The translations under genes were made by a program, and so were the position numbers. Below, one piece after another: positions 1 through 6,342 of a DNA stretch of 9,826 nt. Location of the stretch: the NCBI GenBank assembly GCA_035353335.1, contig DAOPZJ010000074.1:1-9826 (forward strand), given 5' to 3'. Within the stretch, counting starts at the first letter, position 1; each line of letters opens with the position of its first letter. The DNA is from Oscillospiraceae bacterium (GTDB taxonomy: Bacteria > Bacillota > Clostridia > Oscillospirales > JAKOTC01). The notes under the pieces were generated by a model. The model was not told the origin of the DNA. It did not search any database and saw only the letters and a program-made list of their open reading frames with translations.

Positions 1-1280
1 GCGCGTTTTACGGCTATTATATCTCGGTGTTCGGCAGAGCTGCCGCAGGCGGACATTTGATGGAGCAAGAACTGTTGACCTCGCCCGACATCGATTTTCT
101 GTGCGCGCCGGGCGCTTACAACAAGAGCTGCCGCGAACCGGGCGGACCGGGATTATCGCGCGGGCTGATCGAATCGGTCACTGCTCACGGCAAGTTATGG
201 CTCGACGAGATGGACCAGCCGACCGCGGACGGAACGGTGCTCGGCGGAATGTATGTCTTCGATAAGCCGACCAGCATCCAAAACAACCGCAAGTGCGTGA
301 TGCAGTCGATTCTGCGCGGCGCGGGGCTTTGGTATTACGATTTCGGCTATCTGTTTTCCGCCGGCTGGTGGGAAGAACCCGAATACCGCACCGACATCGT
401 GAAACTCAAGGCGCTGGCGGACAGACAGTTTCATCAGCCGCACACAGCGCCCGCCGACGTGTTGCTGGTGTTTGACACCAAGGTCTTTTTGCAGACCGCG
501 ACTTCGTCCAAAAACGACCCGATCACCGATGAAATCTCGGTCAATATCACACCGGTGGCCGCTTACAAGAGCGGCGCGGCGGTCGAGACCTGTTATCTTT
601 CCGACCTGTTTTATATGCCGCTCGACAAATACAAAGCGATTGTGTTTTGCAACTGCTTCTATATGACTGAGCGGCAGCGCCGGAAAGTGCGCGAAACAGC
701 CGGAAAGAACGGGCGCAATCTCATCTGGCTGACCGCGCCTGCCTGCACCGACGGCGAGCGGCTGAGTGTCGATTTTGTCAGCGAGATCACGGGGATTCAG
801 ATATCGGAGCACTCCTGCGTTCTGCTGCCGGAAATCACGCTTGATCATACGATCGGCGGCACACTCGGCGGTCTGATTCCCGGGGTCAAATTCAATCCCA
901 ATTCACCCGAACAAAAGAGCCCCGAAATCACACAGACGCTGTTTTCACCGGACGACCCCGATGCGGTCTGTCTCGGAAAATACAATGCCGACGGAACATG
1001 CGCCGCAGCCAAAAAGGAGCAAAAAGACCACACCGACTGGTTTTTCGCGCTGCCGCCGACCGAGCCGTCCCAGCTGCGCAAGCTGTTCGCAGCCTGCGGC
1101 TGCCATATTTATAACGGGAATGACGACGCCACTCTCGCGGGAGCCGGACTGATTATGATTCAAAGCCGCGACGGCGGCGAACGCGAAATCATTCTGAAAA
1201 ACAAAAAGCCGGTCAAGTTCACCCTCGAACCGTCGCAGACGGTTTTCCTGGACGAGCGGACCGGGGAGATTTTGCTATAA
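1..1280 (+). CDS. Putative GH42-like glycoside hydrolase, C-terminal part (5' truncated by window edge)
   Basis: The reading frame is open from the first base (codons start at position 3), so the gene begins upstream; 425 residues are visible. The GTG at 27 is internal and not a credible start. The opening block (FYGYYISVFGRAAAGGHL, then SPDIDFLCAPGAY, then HGKLWLDEMDQPT) resembles the last part of the catalytic barrel of beta-galactosidase-like clan GH-A enzymes. In related proteins the 'SPDIDFL' strand and the 'KLWLDE-D' strand line the active site, and the Glu encoded at 207-209 is a candidate catalytic carboxylate. A Rossmann-like middle domain follows (DVLLVFDTK to NLIWLTAPACTDGE), like the beta-galactosidase trimerisation domain. 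The small beta-rich C-terminal domain contains the typical 'GCHIYNGNDDATLAGAGLIMI' type of segment. It probably hydrolyses a beta-linked glycan, but the substrate cannot be read from this fragment. The stop lies 7 bases from the convergent gene, with no terminator between them. Confidence 0.72.
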   Translation, partial: AFYGYYISVFGRAAAGGHLMEQELLTSPDIDFLCAPGAYNKSCREPGGPGLSRGLIESVTAHGKLWLDEMDQPTADGTVLGGMYVFDKPTSIQNNRKCVMQSILRGAGLWYYDFGYLFSAGWWEEPEYRTDIVKLKALADRQFHQPHTAPADVLLVFDTKVFLQTATSSKNDPITDEISVNITPVAAYKSGAAVETCYLSDLFYMPLDKYKAIVFCNCFYMTERQRRKVRETAGKNGRNLIWLTAPACTDGERLSVDFVSEITGIQISEHSCVLLPEITLDHTIGGTLGGLIPGVKFNPNSPEQKSPEITQTLFSPDDPDAVCLGKYNADGTCAAAKKEQKDHTDWFFALPPTEPSQLRKLFAACGCHIYNGNDDATLAGAGLIMIQSRDGGEREIILKNKKPVKFTLEPSQTVFLDERTGEILL

Positions 1281-1287
1281 TAATCGT

Positions 1288-2028
1288 CTACGCGGCGGGT
1301 TTGAGTTTATAGATCGACCAAAAAACGCCCGAATCGGAAGTGACCGCCGCAAGCCAAATTTCGTCATCCATAAGCAAGATCTGATACCGCTCGCTGACCG
1401 GATAACAGGCGCGGTGGGTATATCCGCTGATATCCACGGCATCTCCGGTAATAAGAAATTTAAATCTCGCGTCCCAAGTATTGATATCGACCGGCTGAAC
1501 CGTCCGGATACCGACCTCGATTTTCTTGCTTTCGTTTGGGTAACGAAGATTTACGATCTGAAAAGCATCGGCGCTGACGATATACTCTTCGCCGGTACCC
1601 TCAAACGGATAATAAGAGCTGATCGGGGTCATATAGAGGCACTTGTCAAATTCGTATGTACCGTTTTGAAGGGTCGGCACTTTATGATATTGATTGACCG
1701 CCGTTCGGATGTCCTCCGCGAATTTCACCGTGACGCCGGAATCATACACCGCCGGCGCGTAAGGGTCGGCCTCGAACCGGACAATGCTGTCTTTGACGAA
1801 TTTGCCGATTTCGTCGCTTCCGAGTTCATCCGGAACCGATATTTTTCGGGACTTGATAAATTCGAGACAATCGCTTTCCGGGAGTTCCGAGAGCTTTACG
1901 ATCCCGTCGAACCGGTCCGCGGAAATCACTTCCTCCTTCGGAAGCGATGCGAGAATGATCGCCGCGGCACCGGCAAGCACAAGCGTGCAGATTACCCAAT
2001 AAATCCATCTTTTCCGATTCTTCGGCAT
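1288..2028 (-). CDS. Unrecognised single-pass membrane-anchored protein, 246 aa
   Basis: I do not recognise this family. The N-terminus is basic (MPKNRKR) and is followed by one hydrophobic helix at about residues 8-29 with no lipobox cysteine, so the protein is most likely anchored in the membrane with about 215 residues outside. The exterior part is mixed alpha/beta in appearance, acidic in its first half, and carries no catalytic motif that I can name. The C-terminal half has alternating hydrophobic strands (RYQILLMDDEIWLAAV, then GVFWSIYKLKPAA) that look like a beta-sandwich or beta-propeller-like edge. The start at 2028 is supported by a strong AAGGAGGGG ribosome binding site 6-7 bases upstream and by a near-consensus promoter about 40 bases upstream. 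It is probably monocistronic: the gene behind it (SpoIIQ-like, same strand) is separated by a promoter and an inverted repeat. Confidence 0.8.
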   Translation of the reverse strand: MPKNRKRWIYWVICTLVLAGAAAIILASLPKEEVISADRFDGIVKLSELPESDCLEFIKSRKISVPDELGSDEIGKFVKDSIVRFEADPYAPAVYDSGVTVKFAEDIRTAVNQYHKVPTLQNGTYEFDKCLYMTPISSYYPFEGTGEEYIVSADAFQIVNLRYPNESKKIEVGIRTVQPVDINTWDARFKFLITGDAVDISGYTHRACYPVSERYQILLMDDEIWLAAVTSDSGVFWSIYKLKPAA

Positions 2029-2066
2029 GACTGTCCCCTCCTTGTCTCTTCTGCTTCTATGAACGT

Positions 2067-2095
2067 ATCATACAGAATATACCTTTCCATGTCAA
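2067..2095 (-). promoter_or_regulatory. Near-consensus sigma-A promoter for the 246-aa membrane protein
   Basis: Read on the minus strand, TTGACA (2095-2090), a 17-base spacer and TATGAT (2072-2067) match the sigma-A consensus with one mismatch. Transcription would start near 2060 and give a leader of about 30 bases with the AAGGAGGGG ribosome binding site. The -35 box overlaps the end of a 12-bp inverted repeat (2093-2131), so a protein binding that dyad could affect polymerase access. Confidence 0.75.
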
Positions 2096-2131
2096 GAACG
2101 CGGACGCCGTCATCATGCATCCGCGTTCTTG
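2093..2131. repeat. 12-bp perfect inverted repeat between the SpoIIQ-like gene and the next promoter
   Basis: CAAGAACGCGGA (2093-2104) is repeated in inverse as TCCGCGTTCTTG (2120-2131), with 15 bases between. It lies just downstream of the SpoIIQ-like stop codon (2163) on the minus strand and could form a stable RNA hairpin acting as its terminator. No T-run follows on either strand, which argues against a classical intrinsic terminator. Its other end enters the -35 box of the next promoter, so an operator is the alternative reading. Confidence 0.6.
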
Positions 2132-2162
2132 CCGGAGTTGGAATGATTCGCCTCAAATTCAA

Positions 2163-2948
2163 TTAATTGATAGCGGCGATGACTTCAATCGGATTGACGG
2201 ACAGGCCGTCTTTTGTTAAACTGAAGTGGAGATGGGGCTTGTCCGCGGCTTCGGCCTGCGCGGTCGTTCCGATGGAACCGATGACCTGCCCGACTTCGAC
2301 GACACTGTCCACTTTCACGGTCGGTTTGGTGCCGAGGCCGCAATACTTGCTGACGTATCCGTTTTCGTGGGTGATGACGATCGTGGTCCCCCAAAGCATG
2401 TCTGAAGTGATTGCGGTTACTGTGCCGGCTGCCATCGCGCGTACGGGAGTCCCGGCCTCACCGGCGATGTCTACCGCATTGTGCACCCGCCAGTCCGAAA
2501 AAGTCGGCGAATACACCGGAAGCCCTGCGGAATATTCCCGGATGATTTCGCCGCTCGCCGGCATGATGAACAAAAATTCCTCCGCAGTCCCGGTGTCTTC
2601 CGACTCAGCCGCTGCAGCCGCTGAAGCGTTCGCCGCCGCGGCGTCTTCCGAAGTTTGATTCGCCGGCACCGTGGCCTGGCTGCTCTGGTTGGCGGTGGGT
2701 CCGAAAAGCTCGCTGGACAAACCGCTCTCAAAGGTGATGCCGCCGGTCTGTGAAGCTGCTTCGCTCGTCACCGCGGAGGAAGTGCCCTGAACCTCTCCTC
2801 CGACTCTGTTTTTATAAACCGAAGTGATGAACCAGGCTGCCAGCACGACCAGCGCAATGCAGAGACCGATGACTTTGTAAAACCCCTTGCCTGTGATGTA
2901 GGCGATAAATTTACTCTCCTTTTTCTTGTTTTGATCGTCCTTTTCCAT
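2163..2948 (-). CDS. spoIIQ: SpoIIQ-like membrane-anchored LytM/M23 peptidase-family protein
   Basis: This 261-residue protein has a lysine-rich cytoplasmic tail, one membrane helix (about 25-44), an Ala/Ser/Thr-rich linker (about 50-125) and a C-terminal LytM/M23 domain (about 130-258). In the known family, forespore SpoIIQ pairs with mother-cell SpoIIIAH to form the engulfment channel. The segment YSPTFSDWRVHNAVDI and the overall architecture and length fit SpoIIQ better than a secreted endopeptidase. The metal-site residues are present: H156 and D160 (HxxxD), H194, and H239/H241 (HLH). The site therefore looks intact, whereas Bacillus subtilis SpoIIQ is degenerate there. The start at 2948 was chosen over an in-frame ATG at 3056: an AGAAAGGA site lies about 10 bases upstream, and the 3056 start would place the promoter candidate inside the gene and add a non-family extension. 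A generic M23 membrane protein is the alternative. Confidence 0.7.
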   Translation of the reverse strand: MEKDDQNKKKESKFIAYITGKGFYKVIGLCIALVVLAAWFITSVYKNRVGGEVQGTSSAVTSEAASQTGGITFESGLSSELFGPTANQSSQATVPANQTSEDAAAANASAAAAAESEDTGTAEEFLFIMPASGEIIREYSAGLPVYSPTFSDWRVHNAVDIAGEAGTPVRAMAAGTVTAITSDMLWGTTIVITHENGYVSKYCGLGTKPTVKVDSVVEVGQVIGSIGTTAQAEAADKPHLHFSLTKDGLSVNPIEVIAAIN

Positions 2949-3025
2949 GGATAAACCATCCTTTCTGATCAAATCGACCGATCCGGTCTTGCTAAGTCCG
3001 ATGTGCGGTCCGCAGGATTTATAGT

Positions 3026-3054
3026 TATTTTTTTCTATCTGCGGCTTTTTATGC
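3026..3054 (-). promoter_or_regulatory. Candidate sigma-F-type promoter for the SpoIIQ-like gene
   Basis: On the minus strand GCATA (3054-3050), 14 bases, then GAAAAAAATA (3035-3026) resembles the forespore sigma-F pattern GYWTA / GGNRANANTW, with one -10 mismatch and a spacer about one base short. Transcription would begin near 3019, leaving a leader of about 70 bases before the chosen start at 2948. Known spoIIQ genes are sigma-F dependent, so the match fits the gene call. The A-rich -10 could also arise by chance. Confidence 0.35.
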
Positions 3055-3061
3055 ACTTTCT

Positions 3062-3089
3062 TGAAAAACTTGTAACGATTCGACGTTTT
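3062..3089 (+). promoter_or_regulatory. Candidate ECF-type promoter (possible autoregulation)
   Basis: TGAAAA (3062-3067), 16 bases, then CGTTTT (3084-3089) resembles the ECF layout of a TGAAAC-like -35 and a CGT-like -10 with a 16-base spacer. It would start transcription near 3095, about 30 bases before the sigma gene. An alternative pair in the same stretch is TGTAAC (3071-3076) with TGTCTC (3092-3097). ECF genes often control their own promoters, so this is plausible but not proven. Confidence 0.35.
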
Positions 3090-3124
3090 CCTGTCTCTTA
3101 TGAACGTGAAGCGGAGGGATTATA

Positions 3125-3634
3125 ATGGCCGATGACCCCAACACACACAAACAGGCGCTTTTCACACAGTATTATGCCCGGTTTTATACCGAATTTTACC
3201 GTTACGCCTTCTATTTTATGGGAAACGCCGAGGACGCGGAAGACGCCGTGTCTGAGGCCATTACCCTGGCGTACGCAAAATTCGAAAGCCTGCGCGACCG
3301 CGACAAGTTCAAATTCTGGTTTATTAAAATCCTGCAGAACGCCTGCAAAAGCCGTCTGAGAGAGCGCTCGGCAACCGTCATTCCGTTATATAACGAAGAA
3401 GACGAACCGATCGACATTCCGGACAAAAGCGCGGTGGACCCCGAAACCAGAACCGCGCTCCGCCAGATGCTCGACCGCCTGAAGCCCGATGACAAAAACA
3501 TCGTTTTGCTGTCGGTTCAGGGCGGATACTCTTCCGACGAGATCGCTTCGATGCTCGGTATGACCGCCGGAAACGTGCGCGTACGGCTCCACAGAGCCCT
3601 GGGCGCACTCCGAAACGGCCTGGCCGCAATTTAG
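3125..3634 (+). CDS. ECF-family RNA polymerase sigma factor, 169 aa
   Basis: The length and two-domain layout are those of an extracytoplasmic-function sigma factor, which directs RNA polymerase to a small regulon after release from a membrane anti-sigma factor. Region 2 spans about residues 13-80 and includes the acidic NAEDAEDAVSEAITLAYAKF segment, followed by KFKFWFIKILQNACKSRLR, the usual core-binding and -10 recognition part. An acidic linker follows at about 88-108. Region 4 spans about 110-165, with a helix-turn-helix YSSDEIASMLGMTAGNVRVR for the -35 element. The GGAGGG site at 3113-3118 sits 6 bases before the ATG and supports the start. The gene is divergent from the SpoIIQ-like gene and is followed after 108 bases by the membrane beta-propeller protein on the same strand, its likely regulator. 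The ECF subgroup and target genes cannot be assigned from sequence alone. Confidence 0.9.
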   Translation: MADDPNTHKQALFTQYYARFYTEFYRYAFYFMGNAEDAEDAVSEAITLAYAKFESLRDRDKFKFWFIKILQNACKSRLRERSATVIPLYNEEDEPIDIPDKSAVDPETRTALRQMLDRLKPDDKNIVLLSVQGGYSSDEIASMLGMTAGNVRVRLHRALGALRNGLAAI

Positions 3635-3642
3635 AGCGGCTT

Positions 3643-3715
3643 TCGGCTTTGCACTCCGAAAAGGGAAGTTTGAAAAACTGATTTTTCAAACCTAAGTTTG
3701 GCTCTTAAGCCGAAC
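3643..3715 (+). promoter_or_regulatory. Three consecutive RNA hairpins between sigma factor and propeller genes
   Basis: The 108-base gap contains a short stem (TTTCGG near 3643 with CCGAAA near 3656). Next is a perfect 10-bp stem with a 4-base loop (GTTTGAAAAA 3668-3677, TTTTTCAAAC 3682-3691). Last is an 8-bp stem with one G-U pair (3696-3703 with 3708-3715). None is followed by a T-run, so they do not look like intrinsic terminators. They could mark RNA processing or adjust the ratio of sigma factor to the downstream protein. Confidence 0.5.
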
Positions 3716-3742
3716 ATCCCTACCTTAACTTGAAGGATGGAT

Positions 3743-6046
3743 ATGAATATGAAAAATGAACTTCCGAATGAAAATGAAATCGATCGGCTGAAGAAACGGT
3801 TTCAGGAAATTTTCAACGATCCGGCGGCCGAAAAGGTCCCCGATTCGCTGCTGCCGAAAAACATCGGAAAACTTCTTGAAAAAGCCGGACAAAACAAAGA
3901 AAAAGTCGTCCGATTCCCCGTTCGGCGCTTTGCCTCAATCGCCGCCGCATTCCTGCTGGTCGCGGCCGCGTTCCTCATCCTGCCGAACCTGCCCGGAGCC
4001 GAAAATATTTTTACGCCCGACAAGGCAGCCGCGCCGATCAGCATGGCACAAAATGAAAACGCCGGACAGACCACGGACACAACCCCTGTCAGCATACCGG
4101 CAGCCATTACCGCCTCCAAAGACACCGCCGGGAAAGATTACAGCGCCGTCAAAAAGGTTTTTGAGACCTATGCCGAAAAACAGAAAAACGGCAGCTACGG
4201 ATATGCCCTCGGCGGCGATATGAAAACCGCCGGGGCCGTCACGGAAGGCGCGGGATCAACCGCGGCGGCGCCTCAGGCGCCCGCAGCCGTCAATTCAAAC
4301 GACGCAGGCAAGACCGGCCAGAGGGATTATTCTGCGACCAACGTTCAGGTCGAAGGCGTCGACGAGGCCGACATCATCAAGACCGACGGCGAATATCTCT
4401 ACTTCGTCGTCAATCGCTATTACAGCAACTGCACCGTTTCCATCGTCAAAGCAAACGGCGGGAATATGCAGAAGGTCTGGGAATACAGCAACAAAGACAA
4501 CACAATTTCCGAGATCTTTTTGGCCGAAAACAAACTGGTTTTGCTGATGACTCCAAATACCGCCTACTATAAGACCTTCGCCGCGGAATTTGCCCCGACC
4601 TCCGCGAATAACAGCGTCACCCGCGTCGAGATCTACGATCTGGCCGATAAAGCCAATCCCAAACTCACGCGTTCCTTCGAGCAGGAGGGTTCCTACAACG
4701 ACGCCCGCGTCAGCAACGGCAAACTGCTGCTCATCTCCTGCAAATATGCCTACAGCTATCTCTACGGCCTCAAGGCGTTCGACGCCGAAGCCGTCATCCC
4801 GCGCACGATGGACTCGGTCGTCTCCGACAAGATGACCATCCTTCCGCCCGACCGCTGCTATATCGTCCCGAAGACCGAGAATTTGTCCTTCGGCACGATC
4901 AGCACCGTCGACCTCAAGAGTGACGCGCCCGCACAGTCGGTGACCGTCATGGGCGATATCGCCACGATCTACGCGAACACCGAGAATGTGTATGTGACCC
5001 AGAACCGGTACGAATACGAAGAAAGAATCGAAAAGACTTCCGTCGGCAATTACTACTATTACAACCCGCTCGGCAGTTACACAGACATCACCAAGGTCGC
5101 CTATTCGAACACCCTGAAGGTCGTCGCTACCGGCACCGTCAAAGGCAATCTGTGCAGCCAGTTCGCGATGGATGAATACGAGAATAACCTGCGCGTGGCG
5201 ACGAACAGCTGGGATTATCAAAACAACAACAAGCAGCACAACAATTTCTATGTGCTCGGCAGCGATATGAAGACCGTAGGCAAACTCGAAGGATTGGCCG
5301 AAGGCGAAAACATGTACTCGGTGCGCTTCGAGGGCAAAAAAGCCTACGCGGTCACCTACCGCCAGACCGACCCGTTCTTCGTCATCAACCTCGAAAATCC
5401 GGCCAAACCCTTTGTTCAGGGCGAACTGAAAATTCCGGGATTTTCACAGTATCTGCAGCCCTATGCCGACAACCTCGTGATCGGCTTCGGCATGGACGCC
5501 ATTGAAGACGTCACCGGCACCACGGGCCTGACCATGGGCTTCAAAGTCGCGATGTACGACGTCTCCGACCCGAGCAACCCCAAGGAACTCAGCACTTATT
5601 ATATCGGCGACCGGGGCACTTACTCCGACCTGTCCTATGACCACAAGGCGCTGCTGTTCGACAAGGCAAAGAACCTGATCGGCTTCCCGATCAACATCAC
5701 GAAAGTCAAAGACGGCGCCGATATCCGCGAATACGGCACAACCGTGTTCTCCGGTTATATCGTGCTCGGCTACGACGCGCAGAAGGGCTTTTACGAGAAA
5801 GGCCGCATCACCCATTCGAACGGCAATTACGGAAGCGAATACAACTACAGCACCAACGTTCTGCGCGGCATGTATATCGGCGACGCGATCTATACGCTTT
5901 CGAACAACATCCTCGCCGCCAACAAGCTCAGCGATTTCTCGCAGATCTCGCGCATCGAGTTCGACGGCCCGAAATACAATTACCCCGAACCCGTGAAGTC
6001 CTCCGAACCCGTCTATACCTCTTCGACGGTCTCCAAGGTTTATTGA
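3743..6046 (+). CDS. Membrane-anchored beta-propeller protein, probable anti-sigma factor/sensor partner of the ECF factor
   Basis: The 767-residue product has three parts. A charged cytoplasmic segment of about 63 residues contains KVPDSLLPKNIGKLLEKA. One membrane helix follows at about 64-82, flanked by basic residues (FPVRR before it). After a Pro/Ala/Thr-rich linker comes an extracellular domain of about 560 residues beginning at QRDYSATNVQVEGVDEADII. That motif is the hallmark of secreted C-terminal beta-propeller proteins distantly related to WD40 repeats (Pfam Beta_propel, PF09826). Repeated aromatic and Asp/Gly-rich strands run to the C-terminus. Its position behind an ECF gene and its N-in/C-out topology fit an anti-sigma factor whose outer domain senses a signal, but no zinc-binding anti-sigma motif is visible, so the role is inferred. 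ATGs occur at 3737, 3743 and 3749; the first overlaps the GAAGGA binding site, so 3743 (spacing 5) is preferred. A strong terminator follows. Confidence 0.85.
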   Translation: MNMKNELPNENEIDRLKKRFQEIFNDPAAEKVPDSLLPKNIGKLLEKAGQNKEKVVRFPVRRFASIAAAFLLVAAAFLILPNLPGAENIFTPDKAAAPISMAQNENAGQTTDTTPVSIPAAITASKDTAGKDYSAVKKVFETYAEKQKNGSYGYALGGDMKTAGAVTEGAGSTAAAPQAPAAVNSNDAGKTGQRDYSATNVQVEGVDEADIIKTDGEYLYFVVNRYYSNCTVSIVKANGGNMQKVWEYSNKDNTISEIFLAENKLVLLMTPNTAYYKTFAAEFAPTSANNSVTRVEIYDLADKANPKLTRSFEQEGSYNDARVSNGKLLLISCKYAYSYLYGLKAFDAEAVIPRTMDSVVSDKMTILPPDRCYIVPKTENLSFGTISTVDLKSDAPAQSVTVMGDIATIYANTENVYVTQNRYEYEERIEKTSVGNYYYYNPLGSYTDITKVAYSNTLKVVATGTVKGNLCSQFAMDEYENNLRVATNSWDYQNNNKQHNNFYVLGSDMKTVGKLEGLAEGENMYSVRFEGKKAYAVTYRQTDPFFVINLENPAKPFVQGELKIPGFSQYLQPYADNLVIGFGMDAIEDVTGTTGLTMGFKVAMYDVSDPSNPKELSTYYIGDRGTYSDLSYDHKALLFDKAKNLIGFPINITKVKDGADIREYGTTVFSGYIVLGYDAQKGFYEKGRITHSNGNYGSEYNYSTNVLRGMYIGDAIYTLSNNILAANKLSDFSQISRIEFDGPKYNYPEPVKSSEPVYTSSTVSKVY

Positions 6047-6082
6047 TTACAAATTAAAGGGATTTACCCGCCTCCATTTTCC

Positions 6083-6120
6083 AAAATCACCGCCCCGAAT
6101 TTCGGAGCGGCGATTTTTTT
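6083..6120 (+). terminator. Rho-independent terminator after the beta-propeller gene
   Basis: The hairpin AAAATC/CCGC...CCGAA with TTCGG...GCGG/GAT has two internal mismatches and is followed by a run of seven T (6114-6120). The A-run on the 5' side lets it work in the opposite direction too. It lies 36 bases after the stop and should end the sigma/propeller transcript. Its core is nearly the reverse complement of the terminator at 7979-8013. Confidence 0.88.
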
Positions 6121-6169
6121 CGGCTCTTTATGAGGTTTCGATGAAGAATTGATATATTTTCCATGGTAA

Positions 6170-6215
6170 CTGTTTACATTGCATCGTTTTCGGAATATAC
6201 TGAATTTGTAAACAG
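6170..6215. repeat. 9-bp inverted repeat flanking the promoter of the GLUG gene
   Basis: CTGTTTACA (6170-6178) and TGTAAACAG (6207-6215) are exact inverse copies 28 bases apart. One arm covers the -35 box and the other lies at the predicted transcription start. This placement suggests binding sites for a dimeric regulator, though chance cannot be excluded. Confidence 0.5.
6173..6201 (+). promoter_or_regulatory. Sigma-A promoter of the GLUG-repeat gene
   Basis: TTTACA (6173-6178), a 17-base spacer and TATACT (6196-6201) give a strong sigma-A match with one mismatch in each box. Transcription would start near 6208, giving an unusually long leader of about 135 bases before the ATG at 6343. Confidence 0.72.
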
Positions 6216-6274
6216 AAGCGAAGTTTAAAAGAGAATTATATCGGGGCGAATCGGTACGAGGAATTAAAAAGCGC

Positions 6275-6324
6275 GATTCACCGTTATGTTTTTAACGGTG
6301 GATCCGCTCCGTTCACCGGTGAAC
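6275..6324 (+). promoter_or_regulatory. Structured 5' leader: 12-bp hairpin plus 14-base palindrome before the ribosome binding site
   Basis: GATTCACCGTTA (6275-6286) pairs with TAACGGTGGATC (6293-6304) across a 6-base loop, with one G-U pair. Six bases later GTTCACCGGTGAAC (6311-6324) is a perfect palindrome, ending 6 bases before the AAAGGAG site (6331-6337). I cannot match it to a known riboswitch. It could control translation or mRNA stability, or the palindrome could be a DNA operator. Confidence 0.5.
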
Positions 6325-6342
6325 CGTACGAAAGGAGAGTTT

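Noticed and set aside
195..848. 217-codon minus-strand open frame inside the glycoside hydrolase gene
   Set aside because: It is antisense to a recognisable enzyme, with an Arg/His-rich shadow composition.
1414..2166. 250-codon plus-strand open frame opposite the 246-aa membrane protein gene
   Set aside because: The minus-strand reading has a near-consensus promoter, a strong binding site and a membrane helix; the plus frame has none of these and crosses the promoter region.
2949..3056. Upstream ATG at 3056 adding 36 residues to the SpoIIQ-like protein
   Set aside because: The extension is polar, unlike the family N-terminus, and it would cover the promoter candidate; the ATG at 2948 has a binding site and gives the expected topology.
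4295..5239. Long open frame (314 codons) on the minus strand inside the beta-propeller gene
   Set aside because: It lies fully antisense to a well-supported gene, has a low-complexity Val/Asp/Gly-rich product, and is explained by the GC-rich third positions of the real gene.
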